Notes under the pieces: model-generated | The model's input: the letters and a program-made list of their open reading frames with translations, nothing else | What the model was told of the DNA's origin: nothing | Database searches by the model: none | Part shown: piece by piece, positions 16,919 through 26,919 of the stretch | Numbering within the stretch: the first letter of the stretch is position 1 | Layout: every line of letters begins with the position of its first letter | DNA from: Marinoscillum luteum | GTDB lineage: Bacteria > Bacteroidota > Bacteroidia > Cytophagales > Cyclobacteriaceae | NCBI RefSeq assembly: GCF_044005705.1 | Contig: NZ_JBIPKE010000019.1 | Coordinates: 310,001-374,000, forward strand | Length of the DNA: 64,000 nucleotides | Direction of reading: 5' to 3' | Translations under genes and position numbers: made by a program

Positions 16919-19549
16919 TTACTCGTATCTGAGAGAATTAACGGGATTTGATTTAGCCAAACGATACACACGGGCAATCACGGTAACAAAGGAAATAACC
17001 AAAACGGCAGCAAATGCAATCGTAAAAACACCAACAGAAAGCTCTATGCGATATGCAAAATCCTGAAGCCAGCCATTGAGGGTCCACCAGGCCACCGGTG
17101 CTGCCACGAAAAGGGATATAAGCAGTAGTGCTACATAATCTCTTAGAATGATTTGCAAGATGTTAGGGATGCTGGCACCCAGCACTTTTCTAATTCCCAC
17201 CTCTTTGGTCTTTCTTTCGACCGTAAAATTCACCAGGCCAAACAACCCGAAAGCGGATATGATAATGGAAATAACGGTGGCAATCAGGATCAAATAGCTC
17301 CTACTCTGATCTGCCTGATAATACCGCTCCCAGCGCTCATCCAGAAAGTTGATTTCCGCCGGAGTTTCAGGGTCGTATCGCTTTTGTACCTCCTCTATGT
17401 GCGCGAGCACCTCAGGAAGATTCTCCTGATACCGGATAGTAAAATAGTCTATCCCCAGCACGGGATTGTTCCAACTGGTGATCACCACAGGCCCGAGCGG
17501 CACATGCAGCGACTGAAAATGAAAATCCTTCACCACGCCGATCACCTGCATTTTGGACAGGGTATCTTCTGCTATCCATACGGATGCGCCGATGGGATCC
17601 TCCAAACCCAATAGTTCCACGGCTTTTTCATTCAAAATCACTTTCAGTGTGTCACTGCCTGCAACCCCTGAGAAATTTGAACCCGTCTTCAGTGTCATCT
17701 GGTAGGTATCCAGCCAGTTTTCATCAGCTGCATAGTGCGTCGCCACTACAGGGTTTTCATTCTGAACCTGGGACAATTCTACCGATGGAATGTACTTCCA
17801 CTCTCCAGGCACACGAGAGGAAGTGGTGGCATTCACCACACTGGCATGCTCCTTGAGCCCGGCAATAATGGACTTAAATCGCTGACGGGCGGTTCCGCTA
17901 TTGATATCCAGTGTTACTAGTTTATCATTCCTAAAGCCCAAATCCTTCGTCTGCACATAGTGAAGCTGACGGTATAGCACAATAGATCCAATGATCAGGC
18001 ATAAAGAAATACCATACTGCACCACCACAAATAATTTTCGCAACAGGTCACCTTTCCCAACAAAGACATTGCGGGTCAGAATAAGGGAATGATTGAGTTT
18101 GGAATAATAAACGGCAGGGATCAGGGATGACAGCACCCAAATAACACCAAAAGCCACAGCATGATAGCCAAGTAGGTCCAGACTAAAAAACCGGCTCAAT
18201 GGGATGACTTTATCAGAAAGCTCCAGGAATTTCGAATGAAACACAATGAGCAGCACTACAGAGAGCACATAAGCAATCAAAAGGGTCAAAAAGGTCTCTA
18301 CAAAAAGCTGGAACCGAAGCTGACCGATGGTCGCTCCATTCACCTTTCGGATGCCTGCCTCCAGGGTTCTCTTCAAGGCCTGCACCGAAGACAAATTAAT
18401 ATAGTTCAGTGCGGCTATGGTAATCACAAAAAGGCCTATCAGAAAAATTATTGAGACAAACTGCCGCTGAGAATAGGGGATAGACACCACTGCATCCGAA
18501 CCAAATGTATCCAAATGACCAGACCCCAGGTGCATCTCTGCGATGGCCTGAAAGTAGAAATCATGGTGGGGTCGGATCTCATCATTGTAGTATTTCTTCA
18601 TGAACCCCTCCTTCTTGGCAAGGACAGATTCGGGTCGGCTCCCCGCTTTGAACAGCGCCCAGGTGGTCATTCCCCGAGAGTTCCAGGAAGTCAGCCAGTC
18701 GCCATAAGCAGCCGGAAACTGCGCAAAATCCGCCACGTACACCGTATTGAACTGATAGGTGGAAGTAGCGGGCAAATCCTCATACACAGCCACCACTTCC
18801 ACACTACTCATTCTGCCGGGCATGGTCACGATCTTGCCTATGGGATCCTCATCGCGGAAGAGCTTACGAGCGGTGGTTTCATTGAGTACCACCCCCACTG
18901 CGCCATTGAAATTCTGAAGTGGATCACCGGCCTTGATGTTGAAATCCAGGATATTAAATAAACTCTTTGTGGCGAATACATAATTGCGATCGTTGAACAA
19001 CGTCTCACCATACTGCAAACCTCCAGACCCCAGCGAGATCATTTTAGCTGTTTCTTCTATTTCCGGAAACTCATCCTTAAGCCCATCTGCCAGCATATTG
19101 GAAGTGGCACTGAAATGCTGAACCTCTCCGTCCTCACCGGTACGTTTTTCCAGTACTCTGTAGATGCGATCCGCTTTGGCATGGTACCTATCCAAATGCT
19201 CCTCATCATATACATATATCAGGATAAAAAAGAGCACAGCAAACCCCAGAGCCAGCCCTAAAGTATTGACCAGATAATGGGTAGTTTCCTTTCGAAATCG
19301 TCTGAAATAAACTTTGGTATAATTCTGTAGGGCGTTCATGGTCCAGTTGTTAATGGTGAATGGTTTGATATTGATAGGTCGAAAGGCACGGATCACATCC
19401 CACAGAAATTTCCGATTGGCACTTTGTGGTGATACCTCCAGCCGCTTTTCAAAAAGCTCGATCAGATCTCCTTCTATCTCCTCCAGAAATTCTTCACGAC
19501 AAAACCAGCGGAGAAACTTCAATGCTCTTTTCGGGGGTGTCATTTGCAT
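16919..19549 (-). CDS. FtsX/MacB-type ABC transporter permease with N-terminal prefix domain (cassette 1)
   Basis: About 876 residues. A cytoplasmic prefix of about 80 residues (TPPKRALKFLRWFCREEF, then EEIEGDLIELFEKR) comes first. The first membrane segment follows, then a large MacB-like periplasmic domain and a cluster of membrane segments with EAGIRKVNGAT. A second periplasmic domain and a second FtsX module (TKEVGIRKVLGAS) complete the protein. No ATP-binding subunit is encoded nearby. The frame extends to 19639, but that would overlap the PadR gene by 86 bases. The ATG at 19549, 4 bases after the PadR stop, is a better start; 19543 is also possible. Substrate unknown; lipoprotein or antimicrobial-peptide traffic would suit the family. 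Confidence 0.88.
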   Translation of the reverse strand: MQMTPPKRALKFLRWFCREEFLEEIEGDLIELFEKRLEVSPQSANRKFLWDVIRAFRPINIKPFTINNWTMNALQNYTKVYFRRFRKETTHYLVNTLGLALGFAVLFFILIYVYDEEHLDRYHAKADRIYRVLEKRTGEDGEVQHFSATSNMLADGLKDEFPEIEETAKMISLGSGGLQYGETLFNDRNYVFATKSLFNILDFNIKAGDPLQNFNGAVGVVLNETTARKLFRDEDPIGKIVTMPGRMSSVEVVAVYEDLPATSTYQFNTVYVADFAQFPAAYGDWLTSWNSRGMTTWALFKAGSRPESVLAKKEGFMKKYYNDEIRPHHDFYFQAIAEMHLGSGHLDTFGSDAVVSIPYSQRQFVSIIFLIGLFVITIAALNYINLSSVQALKRTLEAGIRKVNGATIGQLRFQLFVETFLTLLIAYVLSVVLLIVFHSKFLELSDKVIPLSRFFSLDLLGYHAVAFGVIWVLSSLIPAVYYSKLNHSLILTRNVFVGKGDLLRKLFVVVQYGISLCLIIGSIVLYRQLHYVQTKDLGFRNDKLVTLDINSGTARQRFKSIIAGLKEHASVVNATTSSRVPGEWKYIPSVELSQVQNENPVVATHYAADENWLDTYQMTLKTGSNFSGVAGSDTLKVILNEKAVELLGLEDPIGASVWIAEDTLSKMQVIGVVKDFHFQSLHVPLGPVVITSWNNPVLGIDYFTIRYQENLPEVLAHIEEVQKRYDPETPAEINFLDERWERYYQADQSRSYLILIATVISIIISAFGLFGLVNFTVERKTKEVGIRKVLGASIPNILQIILRDYVALLLISLFVAAPVAWWTLNGWLQDFAYRIELSVGVFTIAFAAVLVISFVTVIARVYRLAKSNPVNSLRYE

Positions 19550-19553
19550 TGGT

Positions 19554-19880
19554 TTAGTTGAAAGAGATATTAGGAATCTCCTTATAGATGCTCGTGCGAA
19601 GGGTGTATTGTTTATCCAGCATACTCTTGCCGAGTGCACTGATCACATAAAATTTCTTTCTTCTCCCACCCCGGTCTGCAGTGATCCCACCAAATCGGGA
19701 AGTAACAAAACCCTTTTTTTCCAGACGCTTCAGGGCTACGTGTATGGCACTGATGTTTACCTTTTTTTCCAGCTTTTTTTCCAGACTTTCCAGAATAAGG
19801 ACACCATAGGCCTCATCGTGATGCGCTGCCACCATCAGCAAGACTAATTCTTCAAATTCTCCGAGAGATTGCTCTTTCAT
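19554..19880 (-). CDS. PadR-family transcriptional regulator (cassette 1)
   Basis: A 108-residue winged-helix regulator. It begins LGEFEELVLLMVAAHHDEAYG and includes the PadR wing region LKRLEKKGFVTSRFG and RGGRRKKFYVISALG. The second, dimerising helix is short. PadR proteins usually repress the gene beside them, often a transporter, and respond to ligand. It lies 4 bases upstream of the permease start in the same direction, so it probably controls that permease and itself. Confidence 0.9.
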   Translation of the reverse strand: MKEQSLGEFEELVLLMVAAHHDEAYGVLILESLEKKLEKKVNISAIHVALKRLEKKGFVTSRFGGITADRGGRRKKFYVISALGKSMLDKQYTLRTSIYKEIPNISFN

Positions 19881-19888
19881 ACCTATCT

Positions 19889-19944
19889 CAAAATTATTTA
19901 CTTAACAAACGTGCATGTAATGTATTAGTTTCACTATTGTTAAG
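19889..19944 (-). promoter_or_regulatory. Promoter and inverted repeat of PadR cassette 1
   Basis: The minus strand has TAATTTTG (19896-19889), a perfect -7 element, 8 bases before the PadR ATG. Four bases upstream of it is one arm of the inverted repeat CTTAACAA (19901-19908)/TTGTTAAG (19937-19944), 28-base spacer. A dimer bound there would cover the promoter core, as expected for autorepression. Confidence 0.45.
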
Positions 19945-19996
19945 CAAATAAAGAACAACCGGATTCTTTAAGTTTACCATTCACTACGCTCCTGAT

Positions 19997-21415
19997 ATGA
20001 AACCATACCTTCACCTGCTGCTTGCTATTGTCATCCTGTCCTGTGGAGACCATACCGCCATAGACCCTGAACAGCCAACTGACTCGGCGGACACGCTCAC
20101 GATTTTTTTCATCAATGATCAGCATGGCCAGCTAAGCAACTTCGCCAAAATCAAGCACATCGTGGATAAGGAGAAAGCAACCAACGAACACGTACTACTG
20201 GTATGCGCAGGGGATATGTTTTCCGGCAACCCCATAGTGGATCAATATGAGAAGAAGGGCTATCCGATGATCGACATCATGAACAAAACCGGATTTGATG
20301 TGTCGGTTCTTGGGAATCATGAATTTGACTATGGGCCATCGCACCTGAAAGACAGGGTACTGCAAGCAGAATTTGACTGGGTATGTGCCAACGTGGACAT
20401 GAAAAACAGCGGAGTGCCACAACCTGACCCTTTCAAAACACTAACCATAGGAAACTTGAATGTCACTTTTCTCGGACTGGTAGAAACTTTCGGCAAGCCT
20501 GGAGCCATCATCCCTGCCACTCACCCCTGGCGTGTGACGGAAATGCAATTTCGCAGACACACCGACATACTGGCTAAATACCGTACCCTGAAGGAGGATG
20601 AAGGTGCTGATGTCCTCATCGCACTGACCCACCTGGGCACACAAAATGACCTTGAGTTGGCGGAAATTTTCCCGGAATTGGATGCTGTCATTGGTGGTCA
20701 TTCCCACCAAAAAGTAAACCTGACCATCAACGAAACACCGGTGGTGCAGGCCGGCTCTTACCTGGCTCTACTCGGGCGACTGGATCTGATCGTCGACAAA
20801 GCCCGTATCACCAGTTCAGACGTCTCTTTCATCGATCTTCATGACTATGCAGAGCGTGACCAGGATTTAGCAGACCTGATAGCCACTTACAACAATGCAC
20901 CGCAATTCAATGAGGTAATTGGGGTGGCCCTTTCAGATCATGATCGCAACGAACTAGGCTGCTTTTACACCACCGCTCTGATGGATTACTTGCAGGTAGA
21001 CATGTCCTTTCAAAACGGTGGAGGTATACGCTCAGGCATAGATGCGGGGGATATCACCACTTTGGAAATATACAACATGGATCCATTCAATAATCAGAGC
21101 GTGATTTTCACCATGACGGCCCAGGAGGTGAGCGATTTTTTCACAGAGAGTCGGGCAGGCGTACATGTATCAGGAGTGGATTTCCAGCAAAATGGCTCTA
21201 CGCTTGTGCTCTACAAAGATGGCAAAGCCATCCCGCCGGAAGATCTGGTTACCATTGGGATCAATGACTATATTCCTGCGGTCTACGACCAGTATTTTCC
21301 TTTGGAAAAAGCTGAGATACAAGGACTAACCACTGCCGAAACCATCATTGCCTACCTCAAAACCATCAACGCCACCCTGGATGATGAAGGATGCAACCGG
21401 TACTTTCAGTATTAA
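19997..21415 (+). CDS. 5'-nucleotidase / UshA-like metallophosphatase lipoprotein
   Basis: Exported phosphoesterase that likely releases phosphate from nucleotides outside the cytoplasm. The lipobox is VILSC near residues 12-16, so the mature protein is lipid-anchored. The metallophosphatase motifs follow: FFINDQHGQ, CAGDMFSGNP, LGNHEFDYG, ALTHLG and GGHSHQ. The C-terminal 5_nucleotid_C domain has SFQNGGGIRSGIDAGDIT and NMDPFNN. Length 472 fits. It diverges from PadR cassette 1 and stops 11 bases before the stop of permease 2. Confidence 0.9.
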   Translation: MKPYLHLLLAIVILSCGDHTAIDPEQPTDSADTLTIFFINDQHGQLSNFAKIKHIVDKEKATNEHVLLVCAGDMFSGNPIVDQYEKKGYPMIDIMNKTGFDVSVLGNHEFDYGPSHLKDRVLQAEFDWVCANVDMKNSGVPQPDPFKTLTIGNLNVTFLGLVETFGKPGAIIPATHPWRVTEMQFRRHTDILAKYRTLKEDEGADVLIALTHLGTQNDLELAEIFPELDAVIGGHSHQKVNLTINETPVVQAGSYLALLGRLDLIVDKARITSSDVSFIDLHDYAERDQDLADLIATYNNAPQFNEVIGVALSDHDRNELGCFYTTALMDYLQVDMSFQNGGGIRSGIDAGDITTLEIYNMDPFNNQSVIFTMTAQEVSDFFTESRAGVHVSGVDFQQNGSTLVLYKDGKAIPPEDLVTIGINDYIPAVYDQYFPLEKAEIQGLTTAETIIAYLKTINATLDDEGCNRYFQY

Positions 21416-21426
21416 CCAGAGAAAAT

Positions 21427-24003
21427 CTATTCGTTTCGCAGGCATTCTACAGGATTGATTCTGGCCGTTCGGATGGTCTGAAGGGCTACCGTAAACCATG
21501 CCACCAGTAAGGCACTTAGACCTGCCAGTGCAAAAAACCACCATTCGAGACCAACCCTGAATGCAAAGTCCTGCAGCCAGTCAGCAGCAATGAAGTAGCT
21601 AACGGGCAAAGCAATCATAGCGGCCACCAATACCATTTTGGTAAAATCCAGGGACAACAAATAAACAATGCCCAAAACACTGGAACCCATCACCTTTCTA
21701 ATTCCGATCTCCTTGGTACGCCGCTCGGCTGTGAAGGCAGCCAACCCAAACAAGCCCAGGCAAGAAATAAGAACGGCAAACCCTGCGAAATACCTCGATA
21801 GCACCCCCACTCGTTCCTCCGAGGCATATTGAGCCTGATAATCCTGATCTACAAACTGCGGTTTGAAGACGTATCCCGGATTGAAAGAGGAATAGAGTGA
21901 TTCCATTTTATGCAGGGTACTCACTTCACTTCCTGGTTTTATTCTGGCCATGACATAATGGGTTTTCTCAGGATTGTATAGGAAAATCATGGGCTCCACC
22001 CGGGTATGTAGTGATATCAAATTGAAGTCCTTCACTACCCCCACGATCTTCTTATCGCCGCTATAATGCGTAATCGTTTTTCCCAACGGGTCTGCCATTC
22101 CCATGGCCGCAATGGCTGTTTCATTGAAAATAACACTGGTGGAATCAGCTCCAAACTCCGAAGAAAACGCACGACCAGACACCAGGTCCAGCCCGAGCAT
22201 CTCCACCAATCCAGGGCCTGAATTGATCTCCCAAAACTGGATTTGATCCTGAGGAGTTTTACCTGGCCAACTCACACCACCTGTGGAGTTTCCTCCTCCC
22301 ACCACAAAACCAGAAAGTGCCGCATCTTCTACTCCTTCGGTATTTCTCAACTCATTGATGAATGCATCTGAATGATTAATAAGCCTACCCTCCCTTTCGA
22401 AATACACGAGATTTTCACGGTCGTAACCCAGGTTTTTCTGCTTCACAAATTCCATCTGCTTATAAACCACCAACACCGATACGATGAGAATAATCGAGAG
22501 GGAAAACTGAATCACCACCAGTGATTTTCGACCCCAAACTTCACCCGTTTTTCGTGACAGTTTCCCTTTTAGCACTTCTATGGCTCTGAGCCCAGACAGG
22601 TACAGGGCAGGGTAACTACCAGCAATCACACCCACAATGACAATCAGGAGTCCGGCGATTTGGATCATCCGCCAGTCCATACCCAGGGTCAATTGCTTTT
22701 GGGCTAAAAAATTGAACTGTGGGAGTAGCAGCCGTACCAATACAAGGGCCACTACCACCGACAAGAGACTGAGCATGAGAGACTCTGTGAAATACTGCCC
22801 CATCAATGACCACCTGGAGGCCCCCAGCGATTTCTTTACCCCGATCTCCTTGATTCGATGCGTGGCTTTGGCAGTCGACAAATTGATAAAATTGATACTG
22901 GCGATAAATAGAATGAATAGGGCGATGGTGATGAATAAATTCATATTCTCAACCCGACCACCTATCTGCTTTCCATTTTCATATTTCCCATGGAGGTAAA
23001 GGTCGCTATAGCGGGTCAAAAACAGATCTACCTTACCTTCTTCCTGTTGTTCCTTCAAAATAGCGTCTATCTTCTTAGACACATCCTGCGGGTCAGCTGA
23101 TGGATTGAGCACCACCGCGATTCTTGCGTAGTAGTTAAACCAATTTTTGTAACTAATGAGGTCATCATGAAAAAAGTCCCAGGACATTACAAAGTCAAAC
23201 GGATCCGAAGAGTGTCTCGGAATATCTTTCAAAACACCAGCAACCTGAACATCCTTGGTCTGATCAAAAAAGTGCCACTCCAGCGATTTTCCAACCGCAT
23301 CGGTACTCTTAAAAATGCGCATGGCCAGTGATTCCGTGATCAAAATCCCGGACTTATCAGATATCCCAGTACCTCCTATCAACGGATAGGTGTAGACATT
23401 CAAAAATTCGGTACTGGCAAACTTCCCATTGGATTTAAAATAGGTCTCGCCCGACGACAGGGTAAACTCATGGGTGTCAGTAGTGGCGACTGCCGTGCTC
23501 ACTTCCGGCACCCTGGACTCAATCTCATCCAACAGCAGCCCGGGCACACCTTTCCAGGTGCGGATACCACTGGCATCACTGTGATTTGACATGACCTGAT
23601 ACAGCCGGGATTCATGCTCATGAAATTTATCAACGCTCCTTTCATCTGCCACCCAAAGTGCGATAAAGATCACGCAGGCCAACCCGGTAGACAGCCCTAT
23701 GAGGTTGATCAAAAACTGAGACTTGTGTTTCTTAAAATTCCTGAATGTTAATGTGAAATTGTGACGCACCATGGTAAAGCGGATTAAGGAGGTTGACTTT
23801 GATTTTTTGATGGCGAAGGGCCTCAGGTAGTTAAGTACCTGATACCAGTAATTGAGTTTCGCTCTAAAAAGAGACTTGTGACTGGCCATGGAGTAGAACT
23901 TCTCCTCTAAATCTCCGAGCACTTCCTCGACCATGTCTGCCCGAAGCAGCCAGGTAAGTAGGCGCGTTGCCAATTTTGGGGGTATTTTATCGCGGTTTTT
24001 CAA
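21427..24003 (-). CDS. FtsX/MacB-type ABC transporter permease with N-terminal prefix domain (cassette 2)
   Basis: 858 residues with the same plan as cassettes 1 and 3. The prefix domain reads IPPKLATRLLTWLLRADM then EEVLGDLEEKFYS. The first FtsX module has KEIGVKKSLGASRWS and the C-terminal one RRTKEIGIRKVMGSS, with two large extracytoplasmic MacB-like domains between. There is no ATPase partner in the neighbourhood. The ATG follows the PadR stop by 3 bases. Substrate unknown. Confidence 0.9.
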   Translation of the reverse strand: MKNRDKIPPKLATRLLTWLLRADMVEEVLGDLEEKFYSMASHKSLFRAKLNYWYQVLNYLRPFAIKKSKSTSLIRFTMVRHNFTLTFRNFKKHKSQFLINLIGLSTGLACVIFIALWVADERSVDKFHEHESRLYQVMSNHSDASGIRTWKGVPGLLLDEIESRVPEVSTAVATTDTHEFTLSSGETYFKSNGKFASTEFLNVYTYPLIGGTGISDKSGILITESLAMRIFKSTDAVGKSLEWHFFDQTKDVQVAGVLKDIPRHSSDPFDFVMSWDFFHDDLISYKNWFNYYARIAVVLNPSADPQDVSKKIDAILKEQQEEGKVDLFLTRYSDLYLHGKYENGKQIGGRVENMNLFITIALFILFIASINFINLSTAKATHRIKEIGVKKSLGASRWSLMGQYFTESLMLSLLSVVVALVLVRLLLPQFNFLAQKQLTLGMDWRMIQIAGLLIVIVGVIAGSYPALYLSGLRAIEVLKGKLSRKTGEVWGRKSLVVIQFSLSIILIVSVLVVYKQMEFVKQKNLGYDRENLVYFEREGRLINHSDAFINELRNTEGVEDAALSGFVVGGGNSTGGVSWPGKTPQDQIQFWEINSGPGLVEMLGLDLVSGRAFSSEFGADSTSVIFNETAIAAMGMADPLGKTITHYSGDKKIVGVVKDFNLISLHTRVEPMIFLYNPEKTHYVMARIKPGSEVSTLHKMESLYSSFNPGYVFKPQFVDQDYQAQYASEERVGVLSRYFAGFAVLISCLGLFGLAAFTAERRTKEIGIRKVMGSSVLGIVYLLSLDFTKMVLVAAMIALPVSYFIAADWLQDFAFRVGLEWWFFALAGLSALLVAWFTVALQTIRTARINPVECLRNE

Positions 24004-24006
24004 GCC

Positions 24007-24351
24007 TTAGGTAAGAAAATTCAACCGATCCACAGACAATCCGGGGTACTGGTTCCATAGAGAAACCCTGAAATCTCTGGAAGAAGTCAGTGCAGCCTGG
24101 CCTGATGCAGTGATGGTATAAATCCGCTTGCGCCTCCCGCCTCGCTCGGCGGTTGGCTGACCCATTTCTGAGGTTAGAAACCCTTTGTCTTTCAATCGAT
24201 CCAATGTAGAATGCACAGAGCCTATGGACGATGCCCGCCCCGACTGAGCTTCGAATTCCTCTGCAATTTTGAAAGCGTAAGCGTCCTCCCCCAGGATGCC
24301 TACCAGCAGTAAAATAACTTCTTCAAATTCACCTAAACGCGTTTCTTTCAT
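24007..24351 (-). CDS. PadR-family transcriptional regulator (cassette 2)
   Basis: 114 residues, beginning TRLGEFEEVILLLVGILGEDAYA, with STLDRLKDKGFLTSEMG and ERGGRRKRIYTITASG. The winged-helix core is intact. It probably represses permease 2 and itself. Two short palindromes lie in the region upstream (listed separately). Confidence 0.9.
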   Translation of the reverse strand: MKETRLGEFEEVILLLVGILGEDAYAFKIAEEFEAQSGRASSIGSVHSTLDRLKDKGFLTSEMGQPTAERGGRRKRIYTITASGQAALTSSRDFRVSLWNQYPGLSVDRLNFLT

Positions 24352-24359
24352 AACTCAGC

Positions 24360-24410
24360 AGTATTATACTAGATTGTAGAACTAATATACGGGAAGGACA
24401 AATTATTTGT
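24360..24410. promoter_or_regulatory. Two palindromes between PadR 2 and the TonB receptor
   Basis: AGTATTATACT (24360-24370) and ACAAATTATTTGT (24398-24410) are perfect odd palindromes. The first is 8 bases upstream of the PadR ATG. A looser inverted repeat spans 24361-24390 (GTATTATACT/ACTAATATAC, 7 of 10 positions). They are candidate operators for PadR 2. Because the TonB receptor gene diverges here, they could influence it too. Confidence 0.4.
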
Positions 24411-24490
24411 TCTGGTATTTAGTAAGAAATACAAAAACATGTCTCTTAAAAAGATAACAATATCAATATCCAATAAACCGTTTTACATTA

Positions 24491-24498
24491 TAGATTTG
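24491..24498 (+). promoter_or_regulatory. -7 promoter element of the TonB receptor gene
   Basis: TAGATTTG, followed by CGG, matches TAnnTTTG. It would start transcription near 24504 and leave a leader of about 65 bases. No -33 TTTG is evident at the usual spacing. I saw nothing else in the rest of this 218-base gap. Confidence 0.45.
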
Positions 24499-24569
24499 CG
24501 GTGATTACAACACTTTGCTGGATTACTGAGTCTTAGATCAATCACATTCGCATCACCCAACCTAACGAC

Positions 24570-26915
24570 GTGACTAAAAAAATTTTATCCCTTGTTTCAC
24601 TCAATCTCCTTGGAGGACTATTGTTTGGGCAAAACTTTACCATCAATGGATACATCAGAGATCAGGTAACAGGTGAAAACCTCATAGGTGCCACCATACT
24701 GGATCCGGCAACCATGCAAGGTACCATCACCAATACCTTTGGTTTTTACTCCCTCACACTACCCACCGGCACGTATCAACTCCGTTGCTCCTATGTGGGC
24801 TATCAGTCCTGGGAACAGGAAGTCACCCTCACTCAAAACCTGAATCTCAACATCAGTCTGGCACCAGGTACTACCCTGGAGGAAGTGGTCATCACAGCGG
24901 AAGAAAACATAGAGCTATCCCCCCAGATGAGCAGCATTGACGTGCCTATAGAGCAGATCAAAGCACTCCCTGTACTCATGGGAGAGGCGGACCTGCTCAA
25001 GTCCCTCCAGCTCCTGCCGGGAATCCAGGGTGGGACTGAAGGATCCAGTGGCATCTATGTGCGAGGTGGCGGACCGGATCAAAACCTCATCCTGCTGGAT
25101 GGAGTGCCCGTGTACAATGTATCACATCTTTTCGGGTTCTTTTCGGTGTTCAACCCGGATGCCATCAATCGGGTAAACGTGGTAAAAGGCGGCTTCCCTG
25201 CCCGCTATGGCGGGCGACTTTCCTCGGTCATCGACATCTCCATGAAAGAAGGCAACAATCAGAAATTTAGCGGGGAAGGATCCATTGGTCTCATCTCCTC
25301 CAAGCTCACACTCGAAGGCCCGATCGGTAAAGACAAAAAAACCTCATTCCTGGTCTCAGGGAGACGAACCTACATTGATTTACTCACCCGCCCCATCATC
25401 AGGGCTCAGTCCGATGGTCAAGCCTCTGGCGGATACTACTTCTATGATGTAAATGCCAAAATGAATCGAATCATTTCTGATAAAGATCGGGTCTACCTCA
25501 GCTTTTACAATGGCCTGGATAAGGGCTTCGGCAAAGACGCTTATCAGTATCAGAGTGATGGCGTCAAGTATACAGACAAAAATAAATTTGGCCTGAATTG
25601 GGGCAACACCATCACGGCACTCAGGTGGAACCACACCTTCGGCCCAAGGCTTTTTGCCAATTTTACGGGCACCTATAGCAAGTACAAATTCAGAATATTC
25701 AGTGAATACGAAACCATCACCAAAGACGGCAATCAAACGGAACGCGAAGCTGAATCAATAGAATACTTTTCGGGAATTGATGACCTGGGCTTTAAAGTGG
25801 ATTTTGACTTTTTGCCTTCACCTCAGCATAACATCAAGGCGGGCATGAATATGATCCACCATCAGTTCAACCCGGGCATACTCGGGTATGAAACCAACCT
25901 GGAGGGTGAATCCGACACCACACTGGGAGCAAATAAAACCCTGGCCGCTGAGTTTGCTACCTACGTGGAAGATGATTTTAAGATCTCCGACAAACTGCGA
26001 GCCAATGGCGGACTTCATTATTCTTCTTTTTTGGTCAATCAGAAATATTACCATTCACTGCAGCCAAGGCTCTCCATGCGCTATTTGCTTGGGAGTGACC
26101 TTTCGTTGAAAGCTTCCTTTGCTACCATGACCCAATACATCCACCTCCTCACCAATGGAGGCCTGGGGCTTCCCACAGACCTGTGGGTGCCGGCCACAGA
26201 CCGCATCTCTCCACAGCGAAGCTGGCAGGTGGCCCTGGGAGCGGCCAAAACCTTTAGTGGATTTGAAGGAAGCATAGAGGTCTATTATAAAGAAATGAAC
26301 AACCTCATAGAATACAAAGAAGGGGCTTCCTATTTCAACCTGGGCTCCGACTGGCAGGATAAAGTGACTGTAGGAAGCGGTGAAAGCTATGGTGCGGAGT
26401 TTTTGATCCAAAAGAAAACCGGCAAACTCTCTGGCTGGGTGGGCTATACCCTCTCCTGGACCAATCGCACTTTTGAAGCCCTTAATTTTGGAAAACAGTA
26501 TCCCTACAAGTATGATCGCCGACACGACGTGAGCATTGTGGCCGTCTATAATGTGAGCAAGACATTCGCTATTTCCTCCACCTGGGTATATGGGACAGGG
26601 GCGGCCATCACCCTGCCAGAGAGTGAGTATGAGCAGGAAAGCACAAACGACGCTCATTTTAGTCGGAGTATTCAAAAATATTCGTCCAGAAATGGCTACC
26701 GCATGCGCGACTATCACAGGATGGACCTGGGACTGACCTGGACCAAGCCAAAGAAAAACGGCGAGCGATCCTGGTCTTTGGGTGCCTATAATCTATACAA
26801 TCGCAAAAACCCTTTCTTTCTCCAGCAGGGGTATGATAATAGGGGGAATAAGAAGTTTATTCAATACAGCCTCTTTCCGCTCATTCCATATGTTCGCTAC
26901 AGCTTTAAGTTCTAA
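24570..26915 (+). CDS. TonB-dependent receptor with carboxypeptidase-regulatory-like domain
   Basis: Outer-membrane active-transport receptor, 781 residues, GTG start. After the signal peptide (LSLVSLNLLGGLLFGQ) comes a CarboxypepD_reg-like domain (INGYIRDQVTGENLIGATI, then YVGYQSWEQEVTL, to about residue 105). The plug domain follows, with SSGIYVRGGGPDQNLILLD and FPARYGGRLSSVIDI, then a 22-strand-type barrel ending in aromatic YSFKF. The DUF4249 lipoprotein follows 4 bases later, the usual partner arrangement. Ligand unknown. Confidence 0.93.
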   Translation: MTKKILSLVSLNLLGGLLFGQNFTINGYIRDQVTGENLIGATILDPATMQGTITNTFGFYSLTLPTGTYQLRCSYVGYQSWEQEVTLTQNLNLNISLAPGTTLEEVVITAEENIELSPQMSSIDVPIEQIKALPVLMGEADLLKSLQLLPGIQGGTEGSSGIYVRGGGPDQNLILLDGVPVYNVSHLFGFFSVFNPDAINRVNVVKGGFPARYGGRLSSVIDISMKEGNNQKFSGEGSIGLISSKLTLEGPIGKDKKTSFLVSGRRTYIDLLTRPIIRAQSDGQASGGYYFYDVNAKMNRIISDKDRVYLSFYNGLDKGFGKDAYQYQSDGVKYTDKNKFGLNWGNTITALRWNHTFGPRLFANFTGTYSKYKFRIFSEYETITKDGNQTEREAESIEYFSGIDDLGFKVDFDFLPSPQHNIKAGMNMIHHQFNPGILGYETNLEGESDTTLGANKTLAAEFATYVEDDFKISDKLRANGGLHYSSFLVNQKYYHSLQPRLSMRYLLGSDLSLKASFATMTQYIHLLTNGGLGLPTDLWVPATDRISPQRSWQVALGAAKTFSGFEGSIEVYYKEMNNLIEYKEGASYFNLGSDWQDKVTVGSGESYGAEFLIQKKTGKLSGWVGYTLSWTNRTFEALNFGKQYPYKYDRRHDVSIVAVYNVSKTFAISSTWVYGTGAAITLPESEYEQESTNDAHFSRSIQKYSSRNGYRMRDYHRMDLGLTWTKPKKNGERSWSLGAYNLYNRKNPFFLQQGYDNRGNKKFIQYSLFPLIPYVRYSFKF

Positions 26916-26919
26916 ATAA

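Noticed and set aside
17153..17614. 153-residue plus-strand frame inside permease 1
   Set aside because: Shadow of the conserved C-terminal FtsX module; no start context or homology pattern.
19550..19639. Longer start for permease 1 at 19639
   Set aside because: It would overlap the PadR gene by 86 bases, and the extra 30 residues do not resemble the prefix domain of the other two permeases.
26055..26717. 220-residue open frame on the minus strand inside the TonB receptor gene
   Set aside because: It is antisense to a clear receptor coding sequence, has no family signature and its composition looks like a mirror of the real frame.
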